Assembly (NCBI GenBank): GCA_002083595.1
Contig: MSXT01000034.1
Coordinates: forward strand, 36,887 to 77,445
DNA: 40,559 nucleotides
Source of the DNA: Proteobacteria bacterium ST_bin16
GTDB taxonomy: Bacteria; Pseudomonadota; Gammaproteobacteria; Burkholderiales; Nitrosomonadaceae
Reading direction: 5' to 3'
The translations under genes were made by a program, and so were the position numbers. Each line of letters starts with the position of its first letter. Positions within the stretch are counted from its first letter, which is position 1. The notes below the pieces were generated by a model. That model was not told the DNA's origin and did no database searches. It worked only from the letters and a program-made list of their open reading frames with translations. Below are positions 1 through 7,722 of this stretch, piece by piece.

Positions 1-127
1 TTTACCGGATTTATGTTGTATTGGAGTTATGGTAAGTCAATTAATTGATCTTAATTCTTTTGATTTCTACTCTGTTTTTGTAATTTTGTTTCATCAAATT
101 TGTACTTTCTGTATCTGAGGGAAGAAT

Positions 128-805
128 ATGCACTTAAAAGAATTGTCACAAAGAATTCAACAGTTAGTAGATCAATCCAATCATGTCTTATCCACTAGCT
201 ATAAGCAAGCAGGTGAATTCTCTCCTTTTTTTGTTGATTCAACAAAGTTTTCGAGTCTGAGAGCATCGGCATTGTCATTTATAGCAATGGTATACAGTAA
301 AGATCATTCTCATTATTCTGAGTTTGATAAGGCTGCGAAAGGTAATTACATGTCTGATGTTAAGCAAGGACATGGAATACTCCTTGCCATTCAAGATGAG
401 ATAAATGGAGGATGGATATTCTCAGTGAAAAAATTAGTTTCAGCAGAAATCTTCTCTGATTTTCTTGAAATGGCAGCACACCTTTTGGAACAGGATTATA
501 AAGATCCAGCAGCAGTAATGATTGGCAGTGTGCTTGAAGAAAATTTGCGGCAGCTTTGTTATAGCGCAAAAATAGAAACAGAAATTGAGAAAGACGGTAC
601 TCCAGTTCCGAAAAAAGCGGATCAATTAAATTCAGACTTGGCTAAAGCAGAGGTATATACAAGATTAGATCAAAAGGCGGTCACTATGTGGCTTGATCTG
701 AGAAATAAAGCGGCACACGGAAAATATAATGAGTATGGAAAAGAACAAGTTATGTTGATGCAGCAAGGGGTTACTGAATTTCTAGCCAGAATGTCAGCAA
801 GATGA
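128..805 (+). CDS. Hypothetical protein with C-terminal HEPN-like domain
   Basis: The 225-residue product has no family I can name with certainty. Its C-terminal half (about residues 103-222) is alpha-helical and ends in the motif R192-N-K-A-A-H197, which fits the RX4-6H signature of HEPN domains, many of which are ribonucleases in toxin or defence systems. The N-terminal half has no recognisable motif. The start is set by GAGGG six bases before the ATG. The gene is clearly richer in A+T than the flagellar and housekeeping genes further right, which suggests acquisition by transfer. No partner nucleotidyltransferase (MNT) lies beside it, so a type VII toxin-antitoxin role is not supported here. 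Nuclease activity is inference from the motif alone. Confidence 0.6.
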   Translation: MHLKELSQRIQQLVDQSNHVLSTSYKQAGEFSPFFVDSTKFSSLRASALSFIAMVYSKDHSHYSEFDKAAKGNYMSDVKQGHGILLAIQDEINGGWIFSVKKLVSAEIFSDFLEMAAHLLEQDYKDPAAVMIGSVLEENLRQLCYSAKIETEIEKDGTPVPKKADQLNSDLAKAEVYTRLDQKAVTMWLDLRNKAAHGKYNEYGKEQVMLMQQGVTEFLARMSAR

Positions 806-863
806 ATGGATATGATTAGCTAATTCAGTTTGTTTAACTTACATATCATTTTATTTTTACTTT

Positions 864-1274
864 ATGCCCAGAACCGGTGTTTTACTGTCGTTATCCCGTG
901 AGCATCATTCCTCGCTAGTGATCGCGCGTGCTGCGCGGCAAGCGGCGGAGAGTTGTGATAGCGCTGTTTTTCCGGCGATGGCGCAGCGCATCGAAGATCA
1001 TTGGCGGACTGTATTGCAGGAGCACTTCGCACGCGAGGAGCAATTGCTGCGCTTGGCGGCAGATGCTATACCCACTGCATCCGCCGGTCGAATCCTGGCC
1101 GAACATGCAGAATTGCGCATGCTGGCTTGCGGGCCTTGTGAATTGGATTTGCCTGCGCGGTTGCAGCGGTTCGGTGAATTATTAGCTGCGCATGTCCGCT
1201 ATGAGGAGCGCGTGTTGTTTCCACAATTACAATCGCATCCGAGCATCGATTTCGCAGCTGCGAAATCAACTTAG
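864..1274 (+). CDS. Hemerythrin HHE-domain protein
   Basis: This 136-residue protein is a single hemerythrin-like four-helix bundle, predicted to hold a diiron site that binds oxygen or senses iron or redox state. The ligand pattern is visible in order: H14/H15, H46, H54 with E58 (HFAREE), H81 (AEHAELR) and H110 with E114 (HVRYEERVLFP). It has no signal peptide and no fused signalling domain, so it is probably a cytosolic stand-alone protein. No clear ribosome binding site precedes the ATG, which follows a T-rich stretch. It lies 58 bases after the HEPN-like gene and converges with the PEP-CTERM gene. The physiological role (oxygen or NO handling) cannot be read from the sequence. Confidence 0.8.
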   Translation: MPRTGVLLSLSREHHSSLVIARAARQAAESCDSAVFPAMAQRIEDHWRTVLQEHFAREEQLLRLAADAIPTASAGRILAEHAELRMLACGPCELDLPARLQRFGELLAAHVRYEERVLFPQLQSHPSIDFAAAKST

Positions 1275-1333
1275 CGCATATTAAGCTAAACGTAGACAAT
1301 CGAGCGTTTTCCGGAATCTCTCCGGTTAGAAAA

Positions 1334-1362
1334 ACAAATCCCGCTACTCGAGCGGGATTTGT
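1334..1362 (-). terminator. Rho-independent terminator of the PEP-CTERM gene
   Basis: A perfect 12-bp inverted repeat (arms 1334-1345 and 1351-1362, 5-base loop) lies 21 bases past the minus-strand stop codon. Read on the minus strand it is followed by a T-run (TTTTTCT), the classical intrinsic terminator layout. It may also stop the convergent hemerythrin transcript. Confidence 0.8.
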
Positions 1363-1383
1363 GAGCAATGCAGTGAAATGCGA

Positions 1384-2052
1384 TTATGCGTTTGCTTTTT
1401 TGCGGCGTGCTGCGAAACCCAACAATCCGAGACCTGCTAACAACATGGCATAAGTTTCGGGTTCGGGAACCGGTGCGATACCGGCGACACCGACTGTAAA
1501 TCCGTGCCAGCTTTCGGAGACATGGGTAAACGTGATGGAATCAAAAGAACCCGGCAGTCTGATCACGCCGTGCACTTCACCGGAACCGAAGAACCCCGTG
1601 CTTGTTCCGTTCAGAATGGGGGTGCCGGAACCCCAGTATCCAGGGCCGAAACTGTCGATCACGATAGGCACGCCAAAATCCACGGTATTGCCATTCCAGC
1701 TGACCAATCCGATGTATGGATCCACTACGGTTTGTGAAAATGTGATCGTGACCGTGCCGCCTGTACTGAGCGCAACGATATCGGAAGCTGGCGGTGCATT
1801 ATCAACGGTGCCGTTGGTATACGCCGATCCGGTCCAAAAATTCGTTCCTGCGCCGGTTGTTACGAAAGAATGCGCACCGGTAGCGGAGTATCCGACACCG
1901 ACCGTGGTTGATCCGACCAACAGATCGCCGGATGCCGAAAACGAATCGGTTGAGGTGGTCCAATCCGTCCAGGATACGGTTACCGCAAATGCGGATGCGG
2001 AGAACAAAGTTGTAACGAGAGACCCGACTGCGAGTTGTATGATGCGTTTCAT
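1384..2052 (-). CDS. PEP-CTERM sorting-domain secreted protein
   Basis: The 222-residue protein begins with a Sec signal peptide (positive KR, hydrophobic core, cleavage near SASAFA) and ends with a PEP-CTERM tail: the VPEPETYAM motif, a hydrophobic helix (LLAGLGLLGF) and a basic end (AARRKK). Such tails are recognised by the exosortase/EpsH system in exopolysaccharide-producing proteobacteria; no exosortase is in this window. The middle is rich in Gly, Ser, Thr and Val and is probably a beta-sandwich that decorates the surface or biofilm matrix. The start is the ATG at 2052, because AGGTG sits six bases before it; a GTG nine bases upstream (2061) is also in frame but overlaps that ribosome binding site. 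Confidence 0.85.
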   Translation of the reverse strand: MKRIIQLAVGSLVTTLFSASAFAVTVSWTDWTTSTDSFSASGDLLVGSTTVGVGYSATGAHSFVTTGAGTNFWTGSAYTNGTVDNAPPASDIVALSTGGTVTITFSQTVVDPYIGLVSWNGNTVDFGVPIVIDSFGPGYWGSGTPILNGTSTGFFGSGEVHGVIRLPGSFDSITFTHVSESWHGFTVGVAGIAPVPEPETYAMLLAGLGLLGFAARRKKANA

Positions 2053-2358
2053 GATGTTCACCTTTTGCTTGAATGAGTAAAAATAAATCCAATTGTTGCC
2101 AACGATATATTCAACACTAAGGCGATATGCTAACCGGTAAGACGGTTTAATGCTGTAGTCAGATGTTCCTTAATTTTTTAGGACGGTTGCCCTGGTTATG
2201 GGGTACACGATGCGTGTAATTTGGCAAATTGATTGTTGGAACAGGTATCTGCGGTTACCGGAAATTGTGTGGCGCGCAGGGTTGACTGGATTGGCGAGAT
2301 GACTTCCCGCCGGGATGAAGGTTTACTTTACAGCAATGAATTAGCGGTTTGGTCCGTG
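2053..2358. other. Intergenic region without a recognisable gene
   Basis: About 306 bases lie between the PEP-CTERM gene start and the end of the BLUF gene. The longest plus-strand ORF I see starts at 2199 and has about 34 codons without a ribosome binding site, so I do not call it. The region presumably contains the PEP-CTERM promoter, but I found no sigma54 -24/-12 pair and no convincing sigma70 pair. Confidence 0.5.
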
Positions 2359-2820
2359 TTAAGCAATTTTCTCCAGATCGCTGCCGGTTTTTTCCGCCGC
2401 ATATAAATGCACGTGCAGCAGATCGTAGATGCGTTCCCCGCTGAGTTGTTTCACATCGAATCCCGTCGCCAGCTGGATTTGCGTGAATTCCTTGCTGGCC
2501 CGGGTATCGTAGCCGATGTAGCCCATCGACCAGCGTGAAAAACGGCGCGTGTCCACCGGCTCGAAATCAAGAACTATCACATCAGTATGACGCGAATCGC
2601 ATTGAATGCGCTCGAAAGTTTCCTGAATATGGTCATGCGCGCCTTCGAGCACCTGAGCAAAGCATTCCCGGTTGAACATGAGCGCGCCGGTAATGCCGGA
2701 TGCTGCATTCCGTTGACGGGAAATGGCCAGTATTTGTTCGATTTCCTTGTGGACATTTTCATTACTGCCAGGAATCGTGTTGTGGCTAATATAAATGAGC
2801 CGGTATAAATTTTGTATCAT
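2359..2820 (-). CDS. BLUF-domain blue-light photoreceptor
   Basis: The 153-residue protein is a short-form BLUF (FAD-binding blue-light sensor). With the start at 2820 the conserved residues are Tyr10 (LIYIS), Asn38 and the ITGALMF strand, Gln56 (FAQVLEG) and Trp97/Met99 (RWSMGY); the Tyr-Gln pair performs the photocycle in this family. About 50 C-terminal residues form the usual capping helices and no output domain is fused, so it should act through a partner. The neighbour immediately upstream on the same strand encodes a GGDEF-EAL protein. The start at 2820 is chosen because GAGAG lies before it, whereas the ATG at 2844 has no ribosome binding site. Confidence 0.9.
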   Translation of the reverse strand: MIQNLYRLIYISHNTIPGSNENVHKEIEQILAISRQRNAASGITGALMFNRECFAQVLEGAHDHIQETFERIQCDSRHTDVIVLDFEPVDTRRFSRWSMGYIGYDTRASKEFTQIQLATGFDVKQLSGERIYDLLHVHLYAAEKTGSDLEKIA

Positions 2821-2850
2821 GGTTGCTCTCACTGCGATGGCCATCGTAAA

Positions 2851-4452
2851 CTACGAGATGAGTGCCTGAATTTGTTCTGCCGGGACCGGTTTGCTGATTA
2901 AATAACCTTGAATTTCCATGCAACCATTACGTGCCAGATAGTCGAACTGCTCTTCTGTCTCAACGCCTTCGGCCAGGGTTTTTATCCCCAGCGCGCTACC
3001 GAGCGTGATTACCGCCTTAATCAGGGTGCGTGACTTGTCAATTTGCATACGGTGAACAAACGATTGATCGATTTTGATTTTTGAAAACGGAAAACTGCTC
3101 AAATAATTGAGTGAAGAATATCCTGTGCCAAAATCATCCATCGCGACGGACACGCCCAATGCCTGTATTTCCCTGAGTTGCTCCAATGCGTTTGCTACAT
3201 TTTTGATCAGTAAGCCCTCGGTGATTTCCAGTTCCAGGCGTTGCGGCGTAAGGCCGCTGGTTGAAAGTGCCGCTTGAACGATTTGTTTCAGATTGCCGCT
3301 TTCAAACTGCACGGGAGAGACGTTGACGGCAATCTTGATGTCTTCCAGCCAGGTTGTTGCTTCCCGGCAAGCCGTTTGCAGCACCCACTTGCCGATTTCG
3401 TGAATTTCCCCTGTTTCCTCCGCCAACGGAATGAACCGGACCGGCGATATGATTCCGGTGCCCGGTTTTTCCCAACGGATCAGTGCTTCAAACCCAACTA
3501 TTTTTCTATCCTGCATGCGGACCTGCGCTTGATAAAATAACGTGAATTCCTGCAGAAAGAGCGCGCGCCGCAAGCCAACTTCAAGATCATGTTGTTCGCC
3601 CGCATTTTTTTGCAAGGATTGCTCATACAAGCGATAGCTCCCGCGTGCATTGTGCTTGGCATCATGCAGCGCCAGTTCCGCATGTTTGATCAGATCGCCG
3701 CTTGATTCGGTGTTTTGATGCAAAATCGCCAGTCCGATGCTGGCACTGATATTGGCTTGCTGGCCATTGATCAAAAAAGGGCGTTTGAGCAGCCCGGTGA
3801 TGCGCTCCGCCATTGCGGTAGCGGCTACGGGTTGATTTTGATTGATTTGCAGCACGACGAATTGATCGCCCGCAAAATGCGCTACGAGATCATCCGAGCG
3901 AACGATGCGTAATAACCGCTGCGCGGCAAATTTCAATAATTGATCGCCGGCATCGTACCCCAGCGTTTCATTGATCCGCTTGAAGCGATCCAGCCCGATC
4001 ATGATCATGGCCAGCGAAGCAGCGCCGGACTCATCCGGTTTCCAGTTTGCGATGCATTCATTGAGCATGCCGCGATCAGCCAACGGTACAGCGCTATGAT
4101 TTTGTGCCTGATGGTTAATTCCGGATTGCGAAAAATTGCTGGAGGACAAACTCTCAACCATGATCAATCGCTGTTCCTGATCGCAGGCGATGACATGCAC
4201 ATGAACATGAAGCGTTTTGTTATTGATGGCGGAAACCAGTTTGATCGTTTCCGTATGCTGCTCGGCAACGGCTTGCCGGAGTAGATCGGGTGCTGACACA
4301 TTGAGCGGAGCGGTCAAATCAAACCATGTTTTATCTGCAATATCCGGTGGCAGGGCAAGTAGCTTTAGAAAAGCCGGATTGGCGGATATGATTTTTCCTA
4401 CTTTATCAACCCAAGCGAACCCGCAAGACGAATCGATAGCCGTAAAATTCAT
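2851..4452 (-). CDS. PAS-GGDEF-EAL protein, probable c-di-GMP phosphodiesterase
   Basis: This protein has an N-terminal PAS-like region, a degenerate GGDEF domain and a C-terminal EAL domain. The GGDEF signature reads AGDQF, so diguanylate cyclase activity is unlikely. The EAL domain keeps its known key motifs: EALIRW, NVSPVQF, ELEITEG, MDDFGTGYSS with KIDQSFV, and TLAEGVET, consistent with hydrolysis of c-di-GMP. The open frame extends to a TTG at 4668, but the first 70 or so residues of that version look like random sequence; ATGs at 4527 and 4452 are the plausible starts. I give 4452, just before the PAS-like part, without a clear ribosome binding site. The BLUF gene follows closely and is likely cotranscribed. 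Confidence 0.85.
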   Translation of the reverse strand: MNFTAIDSSCGFAWVDKVGKIISANPAFLKLLALPPDIADKTWFDLTAPLNVSAPDLLRQAVAEQHTETIKLVSAINNKTLHVHVHVIACDQEQRLIMVESLSSSNFSQSGINHQAQNHSAVPLADRGMLNECIANWKPDESGAASLAMIMIGLDRFKRINETLGYDAGDQLLKFAAQRLLRIVRSDDLVAHFAGDQFVVLQINQNQPVAATAMAERITGLLKRPFLINGQQANISASIGLAILHQNTESSGDLIKHAELALHDAKHNARGSYRLYEQSLQKNAGEQHDLEVGLRRALFLQEFTLFYQAQVRMQDRKIVGFEALIRWEKPGTGIISPVRFIPLAEETGEIHEIGKWVLQTACREATTWLEDIKIAVNVSPVQFESGNLKQIVQAALSTSGLTPQRLELEITEGLLIKNVANALEQLREIQALGVSVAMDDFGTGYSSLNYLSSFPFSKIKIDQSFVHRMQIDKSRTLIKAVITLGSALGIKTLAEGVETEEQFDYLARNGCMEIQGYLISKPVPAEQIQALIS

Positions 4453-4719
4453 TGCACTATGCTGTGATTGACGATTATTAATCTTGTGTTCCCCAATAGC
4501 TGAATGATGCAGGGAATTATAAATCATTCCAATTCTAAACCGGGATGGCGGATGAGAATGCGATTTGTATGAAGAAATTGCCACACTGCTGGAGTGTGCG
4601 CTCTTACTTATTGAGTCCACCCTAATGTACAAGGGGGGTAGATCTAGAATTGAGAATGTACTGAACAATATTCTTGATTCGCGGCCTGATTCATTTTGCG
4701 CTGGTTTCTACTATTTATA

Positions 4720-5769
4720 TTAGGCTCCAAAAATGGAAATCGACTTGGTGGAGTCTCCAATTATCGACCAGATACTGTGAGCCTGAACTCGAGGATCTAA
4801 ATCTGTGTTGATTTCCTCCCATCTTTCGTGGGCATCTTGAGGGAGATTGTTGCGTATCTGATGGTTAATAATCAAATCGAAAGCGGTGCCGATTGTGTCT
4901 GCAACTGATACCGCATCCTCTAAGGCAGAGAACGATAACTCAAGCGAGTATGGGTTGGCGGCGCACATTAAAAGAATCGTATCTCGAAAATTATCCCATG
5001 CATCGTCTTCCCAGAAGTCTCGGAGATTCAAGCCTCGACTCATGGTCCATTTAGCATGCCACACATATCCTTTTTCGCCACTCACTGGCGGTATTATCTG
5101 AGTCGACTGAACCCATGGACGCTTAGAGCACTTCAGCTGAAAAGTAGTATGATATTGTCGTTGTGCATGCTTGATTAGCCGTTGCGCAGTTTCATGTTGG
5201 CAATCAACCCATGCTTTTGCGAGCGGGTCTTCCCAATTCTTAGGTACAAGCGATTGGCGATTGAAAGCAGCTACTGCCTCGAAAGCGCCATTTTCGAGGT
5301 CACGCAATATTTGTTCGAGTCTTGAAAGGTCGTCAGAATGAGGTCGCCGACAGTGGCCGATGCAATTGCGGATGTTGCGCAGCTCGATTACTCGTCCTTT
5401 CCATACTTCTTTAGGAAGTAAAGATTTTTCGAATAGCGACCACTGTTCATCAATGATCTTGAGGAGATCGGCTACATCCGTATATGCGAGCAGTGCTTGA
5501 GCATCGGGTGTTGCCATATATTGAAACTCTTCATCTTTCTGCTGACGTTTCTCATGGTTGGGAAGTTGGGGTAATCTTTCTGTCCAATTGGACCCATAGG
5601 CAGCACGAAGCTCTAAGTAGATAAGCGAACGCAACCAGGTTTCAAATTGCCACCATCGTGCAAATACCGCACTGGCTAGTGGAGGTACATCATTCCGCCA
5701 TGATGCAGATATTGAATTTTGAATGTCACTGGGTAACCGATTCCATTCTTTTATGCCATTTTTTCTCAT
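4720..5769 (-). CDS. Large hypothetical protein with Swt1-type HEPN domain
   Basis: The protein has about 349 residues. An N-terminal helical domain (roughly residues 35-160) contains FARWWQFETWLRSLIYLELR and the motif ELRNIRNCIGHCRR, where R136-N-C-I-G-H141 is an RX4H motif. This resembles the Swt1-like HEPN domain found in several defence proteins and possible ribonucleases. The C-terminal 190 residues are Trp-rich and unfamiliar. The ATG at 5769 is preferred over the TTG at 5775. It lies upstream of the PAS-GGDEF-EAL gene and just downstream of the HigBA locus, all on the minus strand, but spacing does not prove one operon. The HEPN assignment is moderate and the function of the rest is unknown. 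Confidence 0.65.
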   Translation of the reverse strand: MRKNGIKEWNRLPSDIQNSISASWRNDVPPLASAVFARWWQFETWLRSLIYLELRAAYGSNWTERLPQLPNHEKRQQKDEEFQYMATPDAQALLAYTDVADLLKIIDEQWSLFEKSLLPKEVWKGRVIELRNIRNCIGHCRRPHSDDLSRLEQILRDLENGAFEAVAAFNRQSLVPKNWEDPLAKAWVDCQHETAQRLIKHAQRQYHTTFQLKCSKRPWVQSTQIIPPVSGEKGYVWHAKWTMSRGLNLRDFWEDDAWDNFRDTILLMCAANPYSLELSFSALEDAVSVADTIGTAFDLIINHQIRNNLPQDAHERWEEINTDLDPRVQAHSIWSIIGDSTKSISIFGA

Positions 5770-5802
5770 AATCAATAAAACCGATGTACCAAGCTAAAAC
5801 TG

Positions 5803-6498
5803 TCAAATAAAAGTTGCTGGCGAAACGCCAAATCGCTTGCTCAATGCCCGGATCTGGCGGATGTTGAGTTCTCGCTTGCAGGATAGAATTTCCGAGACGA
5901 CACCTTGACTGCCAATTTCTGTTAAATCGTTTTGTTTAAGCCCATGCTGTTGCATGAGAAATTTGAGTGCATCGATACCAGTTGCATCGGGTAAGCGCAA
6001 ATGTAGTGTTTCATAATCTTCGATCAGATCGCCGACGATATCGGCCAAGCTCATAGCCGGATGTTTCTCGTCTCCGGATGCTTCTTCCAGCAACGCTTCT
6101 AGTAGTTGGATCATGCGATCGTAGTGCGTTTGATCGCGAATGGGTGCAATATCGGTTTGATTGCTGAATTGCTCCCAAGCAGGAAGCAACTGTTTAATAT
6201 CGACGGATGTAGTCACGATTTCCAAGCTCCTTTGTCGTAATATATGGGTTAATACGGCTTTTATGTAGATAATTTGTTTTTCAAAGCGAACATAAGCGAT
6301 CAAACGGTATTTGTTGCCGCCAATATTAAACACGGTTAATTCATCGACTTTATCAACGGTATTGAATGCGGCTTTCAACTCGGCCCAATTGTTAAATTGG
6401 TTTTTTTCAATCACACGGCGCCAACCCAAGAGCGATTGCGCAGCTTGCGGATGTTCCTCAATAAAAATCCGCAGAGCTTTATGACTAATAATTTTCAT
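5803..6498 (-). CDS. higBA: HigB-HigA toxin-antitoxin locus fused in one frame (likely frameshifted)
   Basis: The 231-residue open frame joins two normally separate proteins. Residues 1-85 are a HigB-type mRNA interferase (FNIGGNKYRLIAYVRFEKQI, then YIKAVLTH). The C-terminal part is a HigA antitoxin with an XRE helix-turn-helix (HGLKQNDLTEIG and SEILSCKRELNIRQI). At the junction, after Thr-His, the other reading frame encodes YYDKGAWKS followed by TGA at 6215-6213, the usual HigB ending, and the HigA frame has its own GTG start at 6216 overlapping that TGA, with AGGAG ten bases before it. A two-base change in the ATATAT run at 6240-6245 would restore both genes (HigA then 137 residues, 6216-5803). 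Toxin activity of the present product is doubtful because its usual C-terminus is replaced; HigA may still be made from the internal GTG. Confidence 0.8.
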   Translation of the reverse strand: MKIISHKALRIFIEEHPQAAQSLLGWRRVIEKNQFNNWAELKAAFNTVDKVDELTVFNIGGNKYRLIAYVRFEKQIIYIKAVLTHILRQRSLEIVTTSVDIKQLLPAWEQFSNQTDIAPIRDQTHYDRMIQLLEALLEEASGDEKHPAMSLADIVGDLIEDYETLHLRLPDATGIDALKFLMQQHGLKQNDLTEIGSQGVVSEILSCKRELNIRQIRALSKRFGVSPATFI

Positions 6499-6510
6499 AA
6501 TAGTAGTCTA

Positions 6511-6523
6511 TCTCATAATGAGA
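6511..6523. promoter_or_regulatory. Probable HigA operator
   Basis: The 13-base sequence is a perfect dyad (TCTCAT, one central base, ATGAGA) ending 12 bases before the toxin start codon. HigA antitoxins repress their own operons by binding such short palindromes across the promoter. Assignment rests on position and symmetry. Confidence 0.5.
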
Positions 6524-6548
6524 TTGATGCGAAGGCTAACTTAGTGAA

Positions 6549-6578
6549 GTAAGCTCCCGGCTTTGCCGGGGGACTTAC
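6549..6578. repeat. GC-rich REP-like hairpin
   Basis: The arms GTAAG...CCCGGC and GCCGGG...CTTAC can fold into an imperfect hairpin of about 11 pairs. There is no T-run, so a terminator is less likely. It lies between the HigBA locus and the stranded comM fragment. It resembles repetitive extragenic palindromes, but I see no second copy in this window. Confidence 0.4.
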
Positions 6579-6654
6579 GGTGGTTTGACCTATACTACAG
6601 GTCACGCTCGTGTTATTTAACGATTAAAAAGCAAGGCTCTAGATTATCAGAAGC

Positions 6655-7116
6655 CTATTGTTTATCTAACCGGCGATACTGAATCGCTTCCGCAATGTGT
6701 TGATTGTTGATTTTCTCAATGCTCGCCAAATCCGCAATCGTCCGCGCGACTTTTAAAATTCGATGATATGCACGAGCCGATAAATTCAAACGGCTGATCG
6801 CTTGTTTCAGTAGATTCTCGCTGGCGTCATCGAGTGCGCAGAATCGGTCGATTTCCTTAACACTCAAGCGGCTGTTGGTTTTGCTTTGCCGGTTAAGCTG
6901 CAATTGGTGCGCTTTTTCAACGCGCTGGCGGATGGTGCTACTTTTCTCGCCCGTTGTTTGCTGTTTCATCAATTCCTGTTGCGGAACGGCTGGGACTTCG
7001 ATTTGCATGTCGATGCGGTCGAGTAATGGGCCGGAGATTCGTCCGCGGTAGCGGGCGACTTGGTCGGGGGTGCAGTGGCATTTGCCGGAGGGGTGGCCTA
7101 AATAGCCGCAAGGGCA
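6655..7116 (-). pseudogene. comM: Stranded 3' fragment of comM (left direct repeat)
   Basis: This 462-base stretch encodes the C-terminal 153 residues of a ComM-type Mg-chelatase/AAA+ protein, starting in the middle of the CPCGYLGHPSG segment and running to the stop codon. It lacks the Walker A and B motifs and has no start signals, so it cannot be a working ATPase. It aligns without gaps to 11841-12302, the 3' end of the intact comM. I count about 31 base differences by eye (about 93% identity), nearly all synonymous (three amino-acid changes seen downstream of 7008). That pattern fits a second comM allele that evolved under selection, not decay of a copy made in place. Homology stops abruptly at both ends. 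Confidence 0.9.
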
Positions 7117-7132
7117 TAGTTGCGTTGCCTTT

Positions 7133-7609
7133 TTGCAATATGCTCATATTTCTCTTAAGTCATTAATCCCTAAGCATTATGATTTTGAGCCTCACACTAT
7201 TGGTCAACATATTCTAAGAAGAAGGCTTTTTCTGAATATGAAACAAATGGAGGTGGCAGAGCTATTTAATGTTACTCACTTCACTGTTGGTAACTGGGAA
7301 AATGGGCATTCAGAACCAAAATTTTGCCAAACACCGATCCTGATAAAATTTCTTGGTTATGATCCTGTTAACTTGAATCCCAAATCAATTGCGGAATTGT
7401 TGTTTGCTAAGCGCCGAGAGTTAGGGTTGAGCCAGCGGGTAGTTGCTAGGAATTTAGGCGTTGATCCTTGTACTGTGAAGGATTGGGAAGGCGGTGGAAC
7501 GATCATGAAGCATAATCACCGGCGACTGGTTGCTTCTTTTCTTGGAATAGATGAGGAAAAAGTTTTTGAAAATATGAAAAGGCAATGGAATGAAAGGCAT
7601 AGGAAATAA
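7133..7609 (+). CDS. Double helix-turn-helix (XRE-like) DNA-binding protein
   Basis: The frame encodes two successive XRE-type helix-turn-helix units: about residues 22-75 (MEVAELFNVTHFTVGNWENG, then FLGYDP) and 84-145 (GLSQRVVARNLGVDPCTVKDWEGG). Proteins of this two-domain design are common small regulators of unknown target. The first available start is TTG at 7133, 17 bases beyond the comM homology break, and the frame stays open leftward into the comM fragment, so the original 5' end may be lost; an internal ATG lies at 7238. The gene is A+T rich compared with its neighbours, a sign of transfer. It precedes the arsenic operon by about 80 bases on the same strand. Confidence 0.65.
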   Translation: MQYAHISLKSLIPKHYDFEPHTIGQHILRRRLFLNMKQMEVAELFNVTHFTVGNWENGHSEPKFCQTPILIKFLGYDPVNLNPKSIAELLFAKRRELGLSQRVVARNLGVDPCTVKDWEGGGTIMKHNHRRLVASFLGIDEEKVFENMKRQWNERHRK

Positions 7610-7692
7610 ATCAACTAATCTATTCACTTAATGTAGGTGGGTGTGTAAAAAAATTATGGATTTGTGTATTCATATACTAGGCTCAAAAGGTA

Positions 7693-7722
7693 TTGACAGA
7701 AAATATTCATTTCCATGATAAT
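7693..7722 (+). promoter_or_regulatory. Sigma70 promoter of the ars operon
   Basis: A perfect -35 box TTGACA (7693-7698) is followed after 18 bases by GATAAT (7717-7722), five of six bases of the -10 consensus. Initiation seven bases downstream would fall at about 7729, the A of the arsR ATG, predicting a leaderless or nearly leaderless transcript. Confidence 0.7.

Noticed and set aside
1..48. Tail of a preceding gene at the left edge
   Set aside because: Short open frames reach the edge in all three plus frames and none can be favoured.
2199..2303. Short plus-strand ORF in the gap before the BLUF gene
   Set aside because: About 34 codons, no ribosome binding site and no recognisable protein features.
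4453..4668. N-terminal extension of the GGDEF-EAL protein to TTG 4668
   Set aside because: The extra 72 residues look like random low-complexity sequence and there is no ribosome binding site at 4668.
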